64,000 bases of DNA from Balanoglossus misakiensis (taxonomy: Eukaryota > Hemichordata). The position numbers were made by a program, and so were the translations under genes. The notes under the pieces are model-generated. The model was not told the origin of the DNA and did no database searches. It saw only the letters and a list, made by a program, of their open reading frames with translations. Positions 52,501-64,000 of the stretch are shown here, piece by piece (position 1 is the first letter of the stretch; the number at the start of each line of letters is the position of its first letter). The stretch is taken from positions 5,828,001 to 5,892,000 of the forward strand of contig CM082581.2 of NCBI GenBank assembly GCA_040954595.2, given 5' to 3'.

Positions 52501-53323
52501 GGTTTCCACTGCAAAGGCGAAATTTGCCAAAGACGGACGAGCTCTTAAGTAGCCGTGGTGGGAAAGGCTATAAACGGGAAACTCAACGGTTGAACTAATT
52601 AACTGTCTAATTTAGAGGCTCTTCATGTGTTTATAGCGTTTTTTTTCTGAAATAAAAAGTACGGAGTGAAAGCACCGGAAAACAGTTTCGCATGTCTGGG
52701 TGAAAAATGCCGTCTCGGTGTTTACATGTACGTTCCCTTCTTTAAGGTCAAACACAGAGAGTGAGAGTGAGGTAGAAGATCAAGACCAGTCATAAACTTT
52801 TTTTTTGGTTTCAAGTTCACCGTGCTGTAGCCAAGCGTGTTAGTTGGCCGAAGTGACCTTGCGACAGCTTACCTGGGAAACGCGGACCGACGAACCTGGA
52901 GCGGGAGAGGAACCACGGGTAGAAGCCGAGCTGTTCCCGGTGGTGATTGAAGAGAGGTGGCAGTGAGTGGTGGTGTGCCGTCGGGTGCGACGCCGAGTGT
53001 CCGAGGCCGAAGGGCGGCGGCAGCGACAGCGGGTGGGCGTCGTGGTGCGGGAAAGCCGCCGGGTCGCTGTACAAACTTTTCATGGTGTGCAGGGTGCTGA
53101 GGTAGGGCGACGCCGTCGGTGTGGCCGACGCCGCGGCCGCCGCGCTCAGGCAGGAGGCGGCGCCGCACGTCCCGTAGGGCCTGATGGAGGCCGCCGTGGA
53201 GGTGGCGGTCGTCGAGTGGGAGTCGCTCGACGAGAAGTCCTTGCCCACCAGCGACTCGATGCTGAAACAACTTGGTTTGGGTTGAAACATCATTGTGTCT
53301 GGTGTGCACGATATAGTGGCCAT
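46347..53323 (-). CDS. EMX: EMX / empty spiracles homeobox transcription factor, complete
   Basis: Exons 53323-52873, 51194-51013 and 46580-46347 join in frame to 288 residues. Introns are GT-AG: intron 1 is phase 1, intron 2 is phase 0 inside the homeodomain between its residues 44 and 45, the position known for EMX genes. Residues 20-26 (FSIESLV) are the EMX N-terminal eh1-like motif, known in the family as a Groucho-type corepressor contact. FYPW at 134-137 is the EMX pre-homeodomain motif. The homeodomain spans 168-227 with Gln50 and the WFQNRRTK recognition helix. After it come [12 protein letters not shown], which matches vertebrate EMX tails, and an acidic end. The protein should be nuclear and bind TAAT-core sites in anterior and neural patterning. 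The first in-frame ATG is at 53323; an alternative at 53290 would begin MFQP, as in vertebrate EMX. Confidence 0.96.
46581..51012 (-). other. EMX intron 2
   Basis: A 4.4 kb GT-AG intron without a recognisable gene. It may carry intronic enhancers, but nothing specific can be supported. Confidence 0.9.
51013..51194 (-). CDS. EMX: EMX exon 2
   Basis: It starts after the acceptor CGACTTTCAG and codes residues 151-211. It includes the first 44 homeodomain residues ([20 protein letters not shown] and [14 protein letters not shown]). It ends TETQ at donor CGCAG|GTAAGT. SSLNL replaces the usual HSLSL. Confidence 0.96.
51195..52872 (-). other. EMX intron 1
   Basis: A 1.68 kb GT-AG intron. No nested gene or RNA is recognised. 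Confidence 0.9.
52873..53323 (-). CDS. EMX: EMX exon 1
   Basis: It codes residues 1-150 plus one base. It holds the FSIESLV motif, Ser/Thr-, Ala- and His/Pro-rich stretches, and FYPW. It ends FPG with donor CCAG|GTAAGC. The GC-rich middle (about 52970-53230) opens a spurious 119-codon frame on the other strand. Confidence 0.95.
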
Positions 53324-53479
53324 TAATGGTCCAACTTGGTCCTGCGGAGTACTGTTCAGAAATAGACAGCGGACTGACTGCAGCAAGAGTTGACAAACAA
53401 AAAAAGAACACCGCTCGCACACACACCACTTGGGTTAGTTAGGTATCCACGCTTACAACACCGGTAACGTTACAAGTCA

Positions 53480-53735
53480 GATGCTTTGGGTAGTCCCGTA
53501 TCTCGTTATAGCGTTCCCTTCACTTGATCCCACACTAATTAGTTAGACTATTTGGTAAAATACGCGTGTTGGCGCTGTTCTAATTGGCTCCTGATTGGTC
53601 GCAATGGTGTGTAACTGTCAACACTGCAATGAGATTAGCCAAACTGGCTGGTAATCAAGTAACCCTCTACCACGACCACTGTCCCGTCTCTGATTGGCTC
53701 TCGACGCAACCAATGGGACATGCATTGGCTGTCAC
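53480..53735 (-). promoter_or_regulatory. Probable EMX promoter with CCAAT-box cluster
   Basis: Five ATTGG/CCAAT motifs lie at about 53583, 53593, 53692, 53710 and 53724, two inside strong NF-Y contexts (CTGATTGGTC and CTGATTGGCTC). A weak TATA-like GCTATAAC lies on the - strand near 53506-53513. A start near 53480 would put the nearest CCAAT boxes about 100 bp upstream. The motifs are visible; their use is inferred. Confidence 0.4.
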
Positions 53736-54469
53736 GGTGCTTTTTCCGAGGTCGCATGTGAACCAGTCTCCTTGGTAATTCCAGACACCATTTGGAAATT
53801 AATCATGTGTTTGTTGGTAAAAATCTCGCACCCGCCCTCATCTTTAAAAAAAGCGACCCACAACACTTCTCTTGGGTTCTCCTACAGGAGTGAAAAGTTT
53901 GAGAAATATCTTCGTCCGTTTCAAAAGTACACATGCATGCGCAACCCTGAAAATGTATGCAAATTGCTATACACAGGAACTCGTTTGCAGCGTTTTTGTA
54001 AGGAGGGTTCGTGTAAATGGATCAAAGGGGGTTTGTTGTGTGTAACATTGTTTTGTTTCATTTTGATACAGCCCTTTAATATGATAATGACCGGGGTAAA
54101 TGAGCTCACGTAAACACGCTTGTTTAGAAATGACCCGGCATTAGCGCGGAAAGTGCCAACAGTTCTCTTTTGTCAGCGGCCAACTCCACACATAATCGCC
54201 ACTAGCCTGTTGATCAGGCAGGTGTCACGAGGGGTGGGGGATGTTTTATGATGACAACTTTCATCGTCCAGCGTGGCGCGTTTTGGTGGCCCACGTTCAC
54301 CCCGTCGCGGCTCTGTCAGCGGTGCGCGCTCATCACGACGCACCGAGTCCGCGCGGCTGATAGTCGCCTCCCCCTCCTTCCACTCAGCGAGACCGACTAA
54401 TTTCCTCGTGTATCGATTTGCCCACACAGGACACTCATGAGCTCAATGACACGCACACAAAAAGGGCTT

Positions 54470-54790
54470 TCTATAAAACACTTGGTGAAAAAGACAATAC
54501 AAAGCCCTGAATGGTTAATCATACCGATGGATTGATTTGCATGCTGACGGGAGGAGCAGTGCCATACCGACAGACTATTACAGCCGCCGCTCCATTCAAG
54601 TCCCCTTTTCTAAGTGGGAATAAATTACTATCAGTGATTAACTCGTTACCAGACCAAATGCAAGATAATTAATACCAACGCCCCTCCTCCTAACTTAGGC
54701 ACTGTTAGCGTGAAAATGGAAAAGAAAATGCACGAAACAGCAACCAATAAAGGATCTGGTTATTAATTACATACGATGTTTGGAAACCTC
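54470..54790. promoter_or_regulatory. Possible EMX upstream enhancer
   Basis: A dense set of homeodomain, POU and PBX-like cores occurs here: GGTTAATCAT, GGATTGATTTGCAT (octamer inside), GATAATTAATACC and TTATTAATTAC. This resembles developmental enhancers. Conservation could not be checked. Confidence 0.25.
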
Positions 54791-54996
54791 AACTTTGAAA
54801 GTGTGAATCGAGGGCACTTTGAAACAATGGTATCTGCATCGCCTGTTTTCGTCATCCATTTTGCTTGTTGTTTACAGCTTGTTTATTAAGGCAACACAAC
54901 AATCGCGATTCGGTGCCAATGACCACTCCAATGTCATAAACTGTTCCAAACTACAACAAGTCCAGCGCCATCATAGCGTCAAATTACCAATGACGT

Positions 54997-55533
54997 GTGC
55001 GATCGCCAGCGGCACATACCGGTGCCACCAGTCGGGCTACTACGAGTATTGCAATGACTGAGCTGCCCCATCAGTGTCAGAGTACCAGTCTGAAGGCGCC
55101 CCCACAGACCGGTGCCTCGAACGTGAACCAGTTCAGAGTGCCACCGGGGCCAGTGTGTGTGTGTGTGGGGGTGATACAATTGTCCAAAATTCTGGACGTC
55201 GGCGTATACTTTTGGCCAGAGCAGTGTTACCAAACCAGGCCGTTGCCACCAGTCGATCCTCCCGCGACCAACAACTCAGCGTCATCGTGCAAGTCCAGTG
55301 TACACCGAGCTGGATCAGAGCTACTGTATTACACGCGGTCTAATGCCAACTCCAAGAGACCACAGCCCCGCCAACCAGGGCAGTGCCAAAATCGACCACC
55401 TGCGTGCCACCAGTATCACGCCATGAACAAAACAGCCCAATTAGAGTCCGAAAGAATATCAACGAACTCGCCTGCGTTTATGTACCCTGACGTCACCGAG
55501 GCAGCAAGAAGTTTACGACGACAACAACAATAA
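54997..55533 (+). other. Unexplained 178-codon open frame
   Basis: The frame begins at a non-ATG codon (GTG-type) and ends in QQQ before TAA. Internal Met residues occur. The sequence is Ser/Pro/Gln-rich with recurring GTGCCACC/ACCAGT DNA motifs and no known domain. It may simply be local GC-rich, stop-poor DNA upstream of EMX. Confidence 0.15.
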
Positions 55534-58500
55534 CAACAACTCCGGTGCTACTTACCAGCATTTTGCCACACTCACCGAATTAATCTTATGCGCTGTCGTG
55601 TAATAAGTTCACAGTATTTTGCCTGCCACTTTCGTTCTCATCATAACAAGATGGGCCCACTAGAAAAATACCAAACAAAAGAATTTTGAAATAGAAAAGT
55701 TAACACTGCTTGAATCATCAAAACCGTTGCACCACCGTGGACACACTATCCACCCCATTTCTTCACAGAACACGACTGATGTTTAAACAGGCGACTTGTG
55801 ACGAACGATTTGTTTAAAGCACAAATTGATTATCACACAGAGTTGAAATATTCGGATTTATGTTTCGCCTCCTTTGTGCTTCTTACAGGGAACGTCGAAG
55901 ACAGTACATGAAGAGAGTCAACGACCGGTGGACACAGAAACATTTCTTGAACGAATACTCGGAATATTTGAGCATACAATAAACTCTGAAATTTTCAATC
56001 TATTTGATATCATATTAGATTACATATAAATACATGTATGATCCACCGGGCTACCGGGTACAGCTCGTATACATCCATGCGATAGCCGAGACCGCACAGT
56101 CACATGTAAATACTAGTAAGCTTATGTCTCAAAATATTTGATCAGAGAATTTTATTTGTTGACCGCTTTAAAATAACCCATTATTTTCTGTTTACAACAG
56201 TCTTGTAAAACTTTGGTCAATACACAAATCTGGGTCTAACAACCTTGGAAATCTCAACCTCTTTATTTATCGCTGTTGCGGGTACGCGCGTGCACTGCTC
56301 GTTCAGTATTTGTTTGCTGTAGTGTGCGCACGGGACGCTCATAAAATTAATAGGAATTGGATTAGCGTTTGTTTTTATATTTTTCTCGAAGCTAAAGAAA
56401 CAATAAACTGGCATTGTGTTGAATTAAAAGCCTAATTCGTGTTTATTTGGATTTATATAGCGTGTGACATTCGAAAGTGTGAAGTAGAGGTGACAACGCT
56501 GCAGCGATAGAGACGCGCAAAGTGTCCGCGCAAATGGACGTGTACTTAAAATGTTACGACAATGTTTATACCCGTAACACGGAGCCTCTTTACATTCACT
56601 TAAATCGGCAGTGCCTGGCCATTTCCGCGCCATAAAGTGATTATTGCTGCATAACCACGCAGTCACTGCGCCAATCCGACCTCCATTCACAGTCACAATA
56701 AAGGACTGATTATTTTATTCATTAAACCTGTGCGCATGGTACTCGCTTCTCGATGGAGCCAGTTGTACACATCAGCGCTCGTAGGGTTGAGTGTATGGAG
56801 GGAAGGGGATAGAATTGACAGACTTAATACTCAGCTAACAAACAATATATATCGAGTCAATCTAACCTTAGAGCTTTCCGCGAATTTCCAAGATAATTTA
56901 CACTGATTTACCTTAATAGACGCGCGTACCACCCAGAAAAAAATCAAACATCCCATTTATTGCGAAATCCAGGCGAATACGCGCTTTTCCACGAGAGGAT
57001 GTTTTAGCGCCTTTTAATATAGTTAGAGTGTTTTGGTAGAGTATAGAAACCTATACATGAAAGGGGCAAGCTGTCAGCGGATGTGGGGGTATTATAAGGC
57101 CTAATGCAGCCCCCCACAAAAGAGATAGGATTCTATAGGCAAAGCGCCCAGTGGAGTATACAGATACCTTGTTGGCGTGGGACAATTACAATTTATTAAG
57201 CTGACTGTTGGAGGATTCCTCAGCTTTGGTGTACACGGTAATAGACCCGCCATTTGCTTCTGAATGCTTTGTGTTGCACAAGATGTTACCCGTCGCTGTT
57301 GTTGCTAATCAACTGTTAAACACTTAACTGGCTGTGTGCAGTGATTTCACCTACCAAACACACGCAGAGTCGCATTAATGTAGCAATCAATTTGGGATTT
57401 CGGCTTTCCGTTAAGGTGGCATGCGCCTCGGGAACAGATTTTCAAAAGAAGAAACAGTCCTCCAAAATATACAATTCATTCTTACATTATAGAGTGCGGG
57501 GAGTCTTTTTGAAAAATAACGAAGAAAAACAAGTGTTCACCGTCTTGTTTTCATAATAATCACTATTTTATATTTTCTCCGTAGAATTATGACAGGGATG
57601 GCGGCCATTTTGAATTTCAAATTTGAGACAATTTCGCTCTCTCATCCACAAGCATGGAAATGCCGGACTCAGTCGTCTCCTCGACTCCTCGTTGATTTTT
57701 ATATCCGATTTGGAGAGGCTGGGTTCAAAGGTCATGGCACTCACATTAACCTTGATCTGGATTTGCAACTGGACTCAACTCAAAAACTAGAAAGCCGCCC
57801 GATCCCCTGTCAGCTGACGTCACCTGAAAACATTCAACGTCAAATAAGAGAATTCCGGTAAAATGTGCGAACCAGCAATGTCGTCATACTCAAATCACAT
57901 AAAATAATCATGGGTTATTTAAAAGCAAATAAGCTGTCGCGTAACGTTAATGGCTATTTTTCAAAGTAATTTTGCTTTGTGCCGGTATCAAGTTCGGTTT
58001 CCTCCGCGTTTTATTCCCTAGAACATGGTGAATTTCCCGGTGTTCCATATTCGTGAACACGAAATCTATATGTTGACAGTTATCATAATTGACAAATGAA
58101 TGACCAGTGCACTGAATTCAACTTTCAACAATACCGTTGCTGACTGAACACATACAGGCTCTGCTGCGCGTTGATCAGCAACCTACATGTACGGTTCCGG
58201 GATTCGAAAAAAGGATTCCGAAATTGCTTCAGATACACAGAAGAAAAATGCTGGAAAAGAAGCCACGAGTTTTAACTTATAATGGATACATGTACTTCAT
58301 TTATTGAAAGACATGCGCTTTGAGTGTTCCTCAAGTACATCGAAATGTGTATTATTTTGGAGAATGATTTATTTTCTATGTCGTTTTATAATTTCCCAGT
58401 TCGGCACTACATCTCTGCGACCAGGTAGACCCGAATCAGATTGGACACATTTGAGAATAATACGCCGTACAGCTGTCATCATGGGTTTGATCGGCGACTT

Positions 58501-61500
58501 TGTAAATCCACGTTTTCACCGATTAAGATTTAAATACAAACCTGTTATTAGACGACGGAAGCTACCAGTTTTGTTTTGTTTTAAATAGTTTTTTTTTTAT
58601 CGTGGGAATAAAACAGATACATCGGTGAATATGAAGAGACAGTGGTTGCCTCCTCCAATTTATTAATATTGATTTGATCAGTTTTTCTAACGGTAAAACA
58701 CCGACACCGCGGTACTTAATAAAGAATTTAGGGCGAAGATTACGTCACTATAGTCCCGCACGGTGACCCCGGCAGTTTCTAATGTCCACCGCCGGAACGT
58801 CCGAGTCTAGGACCAGCATTCTCAAACACTTTCCGGCGTTTTGCTCACAAAATAACTATTATTTATCGGTGACAGTAATCGATGATGCTCTCGACCGATA
58901 TAAAGATGAGAGGGCATAGATGAGTTCGTCAAATCATGGTGTTTAGAGACGATTGATCATATCCGTCCTTTCTGGCCGGCCTAAATATTTTTTCACTGCA
59001 TGGGAGAAGAAGTCCGGGTTTTTAAAACGGCGATAAACATACTTCTATAGTCGCTCGTACTGTAAATAGCTGATTTTTCCAATTAAAATATGCTCACTTT
59101 ATTTTGGTAATTGGCGTTCAGTATCAGGGTCAGCGAGGACAGTCTAACAAAGTTACCGGCTAGATAATCATACACGCAAATTGCATTGTATTCTTAATTC
59201 AGTGTGATATATTCTGGTCACTGATTTCTAACTGTTCGATTATATTAAGATCAGTCCTGTCACCCGGAAAATGCGAAACACCACTTGAGAATAAACGGTG
59301 TTCGAATCAACCCCACCCAAAATCAGAGGTACACCGCGTGGATTTCTTCAGCTGCCCAAGAAATCAAAGATGCTAATTTTATCGCTCTCAGAACGTGGCC
59401 AGGTATTGCAAGGAAAGTACAAAATAAACGCAGTTTAGATGAAGCCTCCGGATAGAAGCTCCCGCTGGTCAACAAACACCTCCTTCGAAAACCGAGATTC
59501 TGATATTAAAATGCGTTAATGGTGTTCTGACCGCAAGGCATGCGTAGTGTTAACTGATAGCAGTTTGCCAGAACTGTAACGAATCGATTAGATTCGCCTA
59601 CTAAATTGCTACTTTTCATGTAGATTTCCTCTTATTAAAATACACGTTTTTTTAAATGCGGTACTCGGGTTAGAACTCGTGCTCGGAAAACGACAAGAGG
59701 CCCCCTAGGACCGATTCGGATCGATTCGCTCCACTATAAATTGCCGCTGTTAATGTAAACTATTTCCTGCCCTTGTAGAAACAGACTTGACGTCAGCTGA
59801 ACTTCCAATAAATCCTGAAAAAATGACTGCTATTTTCTTTTTTAGAAAACGTTGCCTTTGTTCGGCTAACTCTGTCGTCGCACTCGTCGTGTTTACATTA
59901 TCCCTAATTGGGCACTTGACGTGGCCGACAGTTTTCATTTAATATTACGAGTTTCCTTCATGAACCATAAAATTGAACGAATAACACACATGGACGAAAC
60001 CGGCGAGAAGCCAATCCCCAAAGAACCTTGCGTCGCTGGTACACTCTGACGTAAAGTAGAAAACCATTGCTTCCCTGACACGACACACGCTGTGTATACG
60101 CTAGTGTATCGAGACAGACTGCAATAAATATCGCACAGGCGAACCGTAATCACACCCGTTAACGGGCAGCTTAGCGCGAACGGAATACGACGCTATAGTA
60201 TTAAAACCCGAGCCGAGAGTTCCCCACTCCCCGTTTCAATTAAACCGAAAAAAATAAAACACGTCGCTCCGCAGCCCTCGTACAGCTGTGTGCATTTTGC
60301 GAGTAACACGTCAATTACGGCATCCCCGTTCCGCGCAGTGGCCGTGACAGTAATGAAAATAACACATCGCGAACACTACAAAAATCAATCCTAACTTAAT
60401 TATTTCGATTTCCAAATGCACAATGCGCGGATCCAGAGAATAAACTGGGCGAGGACTCGGAGGCCGTGTTCCACGTTAATCAACCAATTTGCAGCGACAG
60501 CTGTGAATATGCCCCTTGAAATGTACAATCGGTAAATTCGATAAGCAAACTGGTATATTCACGGCGACAACTCTCAACAGGCCCAGTGTATATCCAGTTA
60601 TTAATTTACCCTGACGCCCAATTACAATTATTAAGGACATCATAAATGTAATAATAGAGGCGATTACGTTAAATGTACTTAAAGACTACCCAATAGCTCG
60701 GTCCTAAGTCAAACAATTGTGCAAATGTTAGCAAACTGAGTAATGTTTTATCAAAATTGGTAAAACGGGTGATATTACAATATTTAACGACCACTTCTAA
60801 TTGCTGTGCACGTAGTCAAAATGTCGTTATTTCTTGCTTGATATCAATTTGCTACTTTTATTCTCGTTGAAATAAAAGCCTTTAGGATATACTAGTATTC
60901 AACACAACGTGACAAAACCCCGTTAAATAAAAACATTCCATTAATTATAATTAATTAATCGAGTTATCCATTTATTAAGTGAGTTTTATATTTTGCTAGC
61001 ATTTTAGTCACCGTTGAGTCTGCCGTATATCTCGATGAAAATCGTTCGGCTCGACCTTTCTACCAAGTTGAAGACGAAGCACAATCGTAATCATCGACTG
61101 CCCATTGTATCCACGTAACAATACCTTATTATTATATATATGTAGGGTGTTTTCAAATTGTGTATGGCGTACATGAATACGCCCGGTAATAACTCCTTAT
61201 CTGAACTGAGGGCGAGTGAGAAAGACGAAACATTGCGCTGGCAAGAATAACCACTTCCCCGTCGCCACTTCTCACAACATTGATAGTTACTCAAGGCGGC
61301 GATTTCCAACCGAGAGAAATCTTGACATATTGACAACACTGTAGAAAATACTCAAGTGCTGTTTTCTCAAAAGCGCATGGAAAATAGAAAGTTTACAACT
61401 GACAAGAGCTACACCAAAACTTTTATAGAAACATCGGCGTTGCAATCGACAAGGAGATTGGGCTTAAAGCATCGTTAGGATCGAAGTTGTATTTTTTCCC

Positions 61501-62430
61501 CGCTCGTTCGTTCGTTCGGTTGAGTATGAAATGTATATGACCCACGTAGCAAGAATACCAATGGACGGGTTAGGCCTGCAAGATGTTTTCTTTAATTGAG
61601 TGAACCGTGGGCCTTGGTTAACCAGCGTTTGTGTCACGTCAATTGCTTCCTGAGCCCAGAATTTGATGGAAATATAGTGTAACACGTTTCGCTTAGCCTC
61701 ATTATGGCCTTCCAAACCGGCAACAAATGCACGGCGGAATATCGGAAAATCGAAGCGCCAGTGAATAGCGAAACGCGCCGACGCTGTAGGTGAAACTGAA
61801 TTCCGCATTATGTCAATACAGGTGTATGCTCGACAAACAGGACGCAGACATTTTCGACTTCATCTATTTCTTAATTAACGCCAACATCGTGGAAATTATG
61901 ATCATATTCGAAATTGGGGTCGACAGGCGAGGAGGACACGTAGAAATAAAATTGTGTTGCGCGGCATTATTCGTGTCAGTTTTTTCACTGTGTTTATAGA
62001 ACAATTAAGATTGAATGACACGCACTCGTATCTAGCCCCGTTATATCGTAAACTAACGGCTAACTCTGTTGGGTTTTGTTATTTAATCTTAACATCGGGT
62101 TGAATGCGAAGATATTACAACACACAAGCCAGTTTGCGTCGTGATGCTCGATCAAACCACGGAGGCAGAAATTGGGGGAAAAAAAGCCGAACACTCTCGC
62201 GAATAATCCATTCCAACTAATATTTCTCAGCGCGTCGACGGTTTTTCTTTTAAATCAAAAATCGAAATTGAAATAAAAATGCCATAAAATTAAGTTATCG
62301 ACCGAATGCGAGGTAGATTAGCATTTATCCAAGACGCTACATTGCGCTGTAATAACGTGGAATGACCTATTACAAGACGATCGGATTTTGATTGATAGAG
62401 TTGTAGCCGCGGCTTGATTGAAAAAATGGC
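55534..62430. other. Gene-poor region, 6.9 kb
   Basis: No gene is recognised. TAAT-rich DNA at about 60360-60800 and perfect CRE-like TGACGTCA at 57815 and 59788 could be regulatory. Confidence 0.4.
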
Positions 62431-62437
62431 GCCTGGG

Positions 62438-62514
62438 TATATAAGCCGACTTGTTCGTTCCCTCGACGTCAGTGCTTGGCAAAACAGAAAGAAAAGCAGA
62501 TCACATAGACTAAG
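62438..62514 (+). promoter_or_regulatory. TATA-Inr-DPE-like core promoter and short leader
   Basis: TATATAAG (62438-62445) is followed 33 bp later by an initiator-like TCAGTG (A+1 at 62471). AGATC lies at +28 to +32, a full match to the DPE consensus RGWYV. ACTAAG|GTATTG at 62515 could be the donor of a 44-nt leader exon. No coding exon follows within the window, so the gene would continue to the right. Confidence 0.4.
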
Positions 62515-64000
62515 GTATTGATGCATATTCATTTTGGCCGTATGTGACGTCATCTGAATGCAATGTACTTGTTAGGAGAGTGCTAAATCTCCGCAATCAC
62601 AGTAGACGACGCTTTCATCAGGAATTTGCTGCACTGATAGACAGATAATTAAAAAAAACTACATGCACATGACACACATCCCTCGCCAAAAATTGTCGAT
62701 TTTTATGAAATCATGAAACTTTTCAGTCAAGTCTGAAAAGTAGACGATTTAAAAATTCAAGCCAGTTACCATAACATCGTCTGTGTTTGTTTTCGAGTCA
62801 GATAAAACAATATCAGAATCTCAATGCATTTAGTTTTACTGCGCCATTGCGATTACTGCGGCAGTTATGATTTTTTTCAGTAAGTAAACTTGCGAATGAA
62901 CTGTCAATAAACGAGGACTCACTTCGGGTAGTTTTCACCTTCCGGAACAAAAACAAACTGCAAACTTTACACATCTGTATCTTGTCGTGTTTTACATTCT
63001 CCTTCATTCATTCATTTACATGTATTTTGTTTCATTGATATTATATGAACGCTCACTTCTTAAATATCATCAAAATAAATAGAAACTTCTCCAGAATGCC
63101 TGATGACGTCATTCAACCTACAATGTAAGCAATGGTCTCTATTGTGACAACAGAAAAAAATGCCTTAATATTGTCTGAATGAGCTGTATAGTATTACCAT
63201 GGAAACTAGTACTACGGACTCACTCAATCATTCGAGAAGTTGGGTAATTGTAATTTTAACGTATCTTAATCTAGGTAATCTTGTTAAAGATTTCTCAAAT
63301 AGGATTAAGTCGTAGAGATGAGATTAGTCTGGGCTTTGCTCGATCCAAAAATCACAAGCACGACTCTGTCCTTTTGAAATCGTCTTATTTTCATACATCT
63401 TCATGTACTTTCAGCCCAAGAATGTATTCTCTCCCTTTCATGAGAAATTTCCTTGGCCCGGCAAATCGAATCGCATATTCGGATGAGATTTGGCGCTGAA
63501 ATCTGATTTCAGTAAATTAACTAGTGAGGACGGGGGAATTCAGCCCACAGTCCCCGCCAACTCAATGCCTGATTTCGGCACATTAAGTAGATTTAGTGAA
63601 CACAATTGCCAATTTCCACTCTAAATTGCAAAATTTCAGGCGTGTGCATCAGACGTGCGTGTTTTTTTGCGCAGGCGTGGAATTGGATAGGGCCTGCCGG
63701 TCCCATACTCGTACTCAGAGTCCATAACTTCACCCTGATTGTGACAATATTGCACCTTCTCTAATAAATTGTTCACGTTCTGAGAGTTACGCGGGCTGAT
63801 ACCAGGTTTGGACGGTGATGAGTTTACGCTCGACTCCTAGAGCATGTTGACTTTTTAAGATAAAACCACTGAAACGTAATGACCCGGTGTTTTTCTAAAT
63901 TATGTTTTTGAATTATGTTTCAATTTCCGAAGACAATAATTATTTCCATAACATTGGCATTTTTGCATCTTCATATATATTTGTTTAGTTATGACAGTGA
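62515..64000. other. Right-edge non-coding DNA
   Basis: No exon is supported. TGACGTCA occurs at 62545 and 63104, and an X-box-like ATTACCATGGAAAC at 63193. Confidence 0.4.

Noticed and set aside
52967-53326. 119-codon + strand frame
   Set aside because: Antisense shadow of the GC-rich EMX exon 1.
53694-54113. 139-codon + strand frame upstream of EMX
   Set aside because: Overlaps the CCAAT-box promoter region and shows no domain or splice support.
1-64000. tRNA, rRNA or prokaryotic operon features
   Set aside because: None found by eye. The intron-containing genes and wide spacing show animal nuclear DNA, so ribosome-binding sites and operators do not apply.

Overview
The window is animal (metazoan) genomic DNA, not bacterial: genes are split by GT-AG introns, spacing is wide, and there are long microsatellites, inverted-repeat elements and segmental duplications. 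Two gene sets are recognisable: three tandem secreted collagen-stalk C1q-domain genes on the + strand (about 9.7-23.7 kb) and one EMX/empty spiracles homeobox gene on the - strand (46.3-53.3 kb). Collagenous C1q arrays together with a vertebrate-like EMX suggest an invertebrate deuterostome such as a cephalochordate, hemichordate or echinoderm. The sequence alone does not settle which. Layout: (1) 0.47-7.4 kb is a tandem pair of a ~1.4 kb non-coding unit. The first copy is interrupted by a 4.2 kb repetitive insertion flanked by TTA, and that insertion carries an array of nuclear-receptor-type direct repeats. (2) 7.4-25.3 kb holds C1q genes A, B and C. Their blocks share 5' leader, coding exons, introns and 3' flank, and differ by local tandem duplications, two inverted-repeat insertions (8.4 and 12.2 kb), deletions, and an unrelated 1.3 kb duplication (18.8/20.1 kb). 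(3) 25.3-46.3 kb has no gene I can recognise. It holds a perfect 191-bp inverted repeat (27.1-27.5 kb), several large microsatellites, and stretches that could contain distal EMX regulatory DNA. (4) 46.3-53.3 kb is the complete three-exon EMX gene (288 aa predicted). (5) 53.3-64 kb is EMX upstream DNA with a CCAAT-box cluster, a 178-codon open frame, and at 62.44-62.51 kb a TATA + Inr + DPE-like core promoter pointing right, which may start a gene lying beyond the window. How the genes work: the C1q paralogues encode a signal peptide, two cysteines that could link chains, a collagen stalk and a C-terminal C1q head. Such proteins usually form trimers and higher oligomers that bind microbial or self ligands. 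Their introns and 3' flanks are almost identical, while the C1q heads differ mainly by amino-acid replacements, which looks like diversifying selection after recent duplication. The EMX gene is a developmental transcription factor (head, anterior nervous system and other patterning in animals) with no obvious functional tie to the C1q array. Start codons, 5' non-coding exons, promoters and polyadenylation sites are inferred by eye; no alignment or database search was run.
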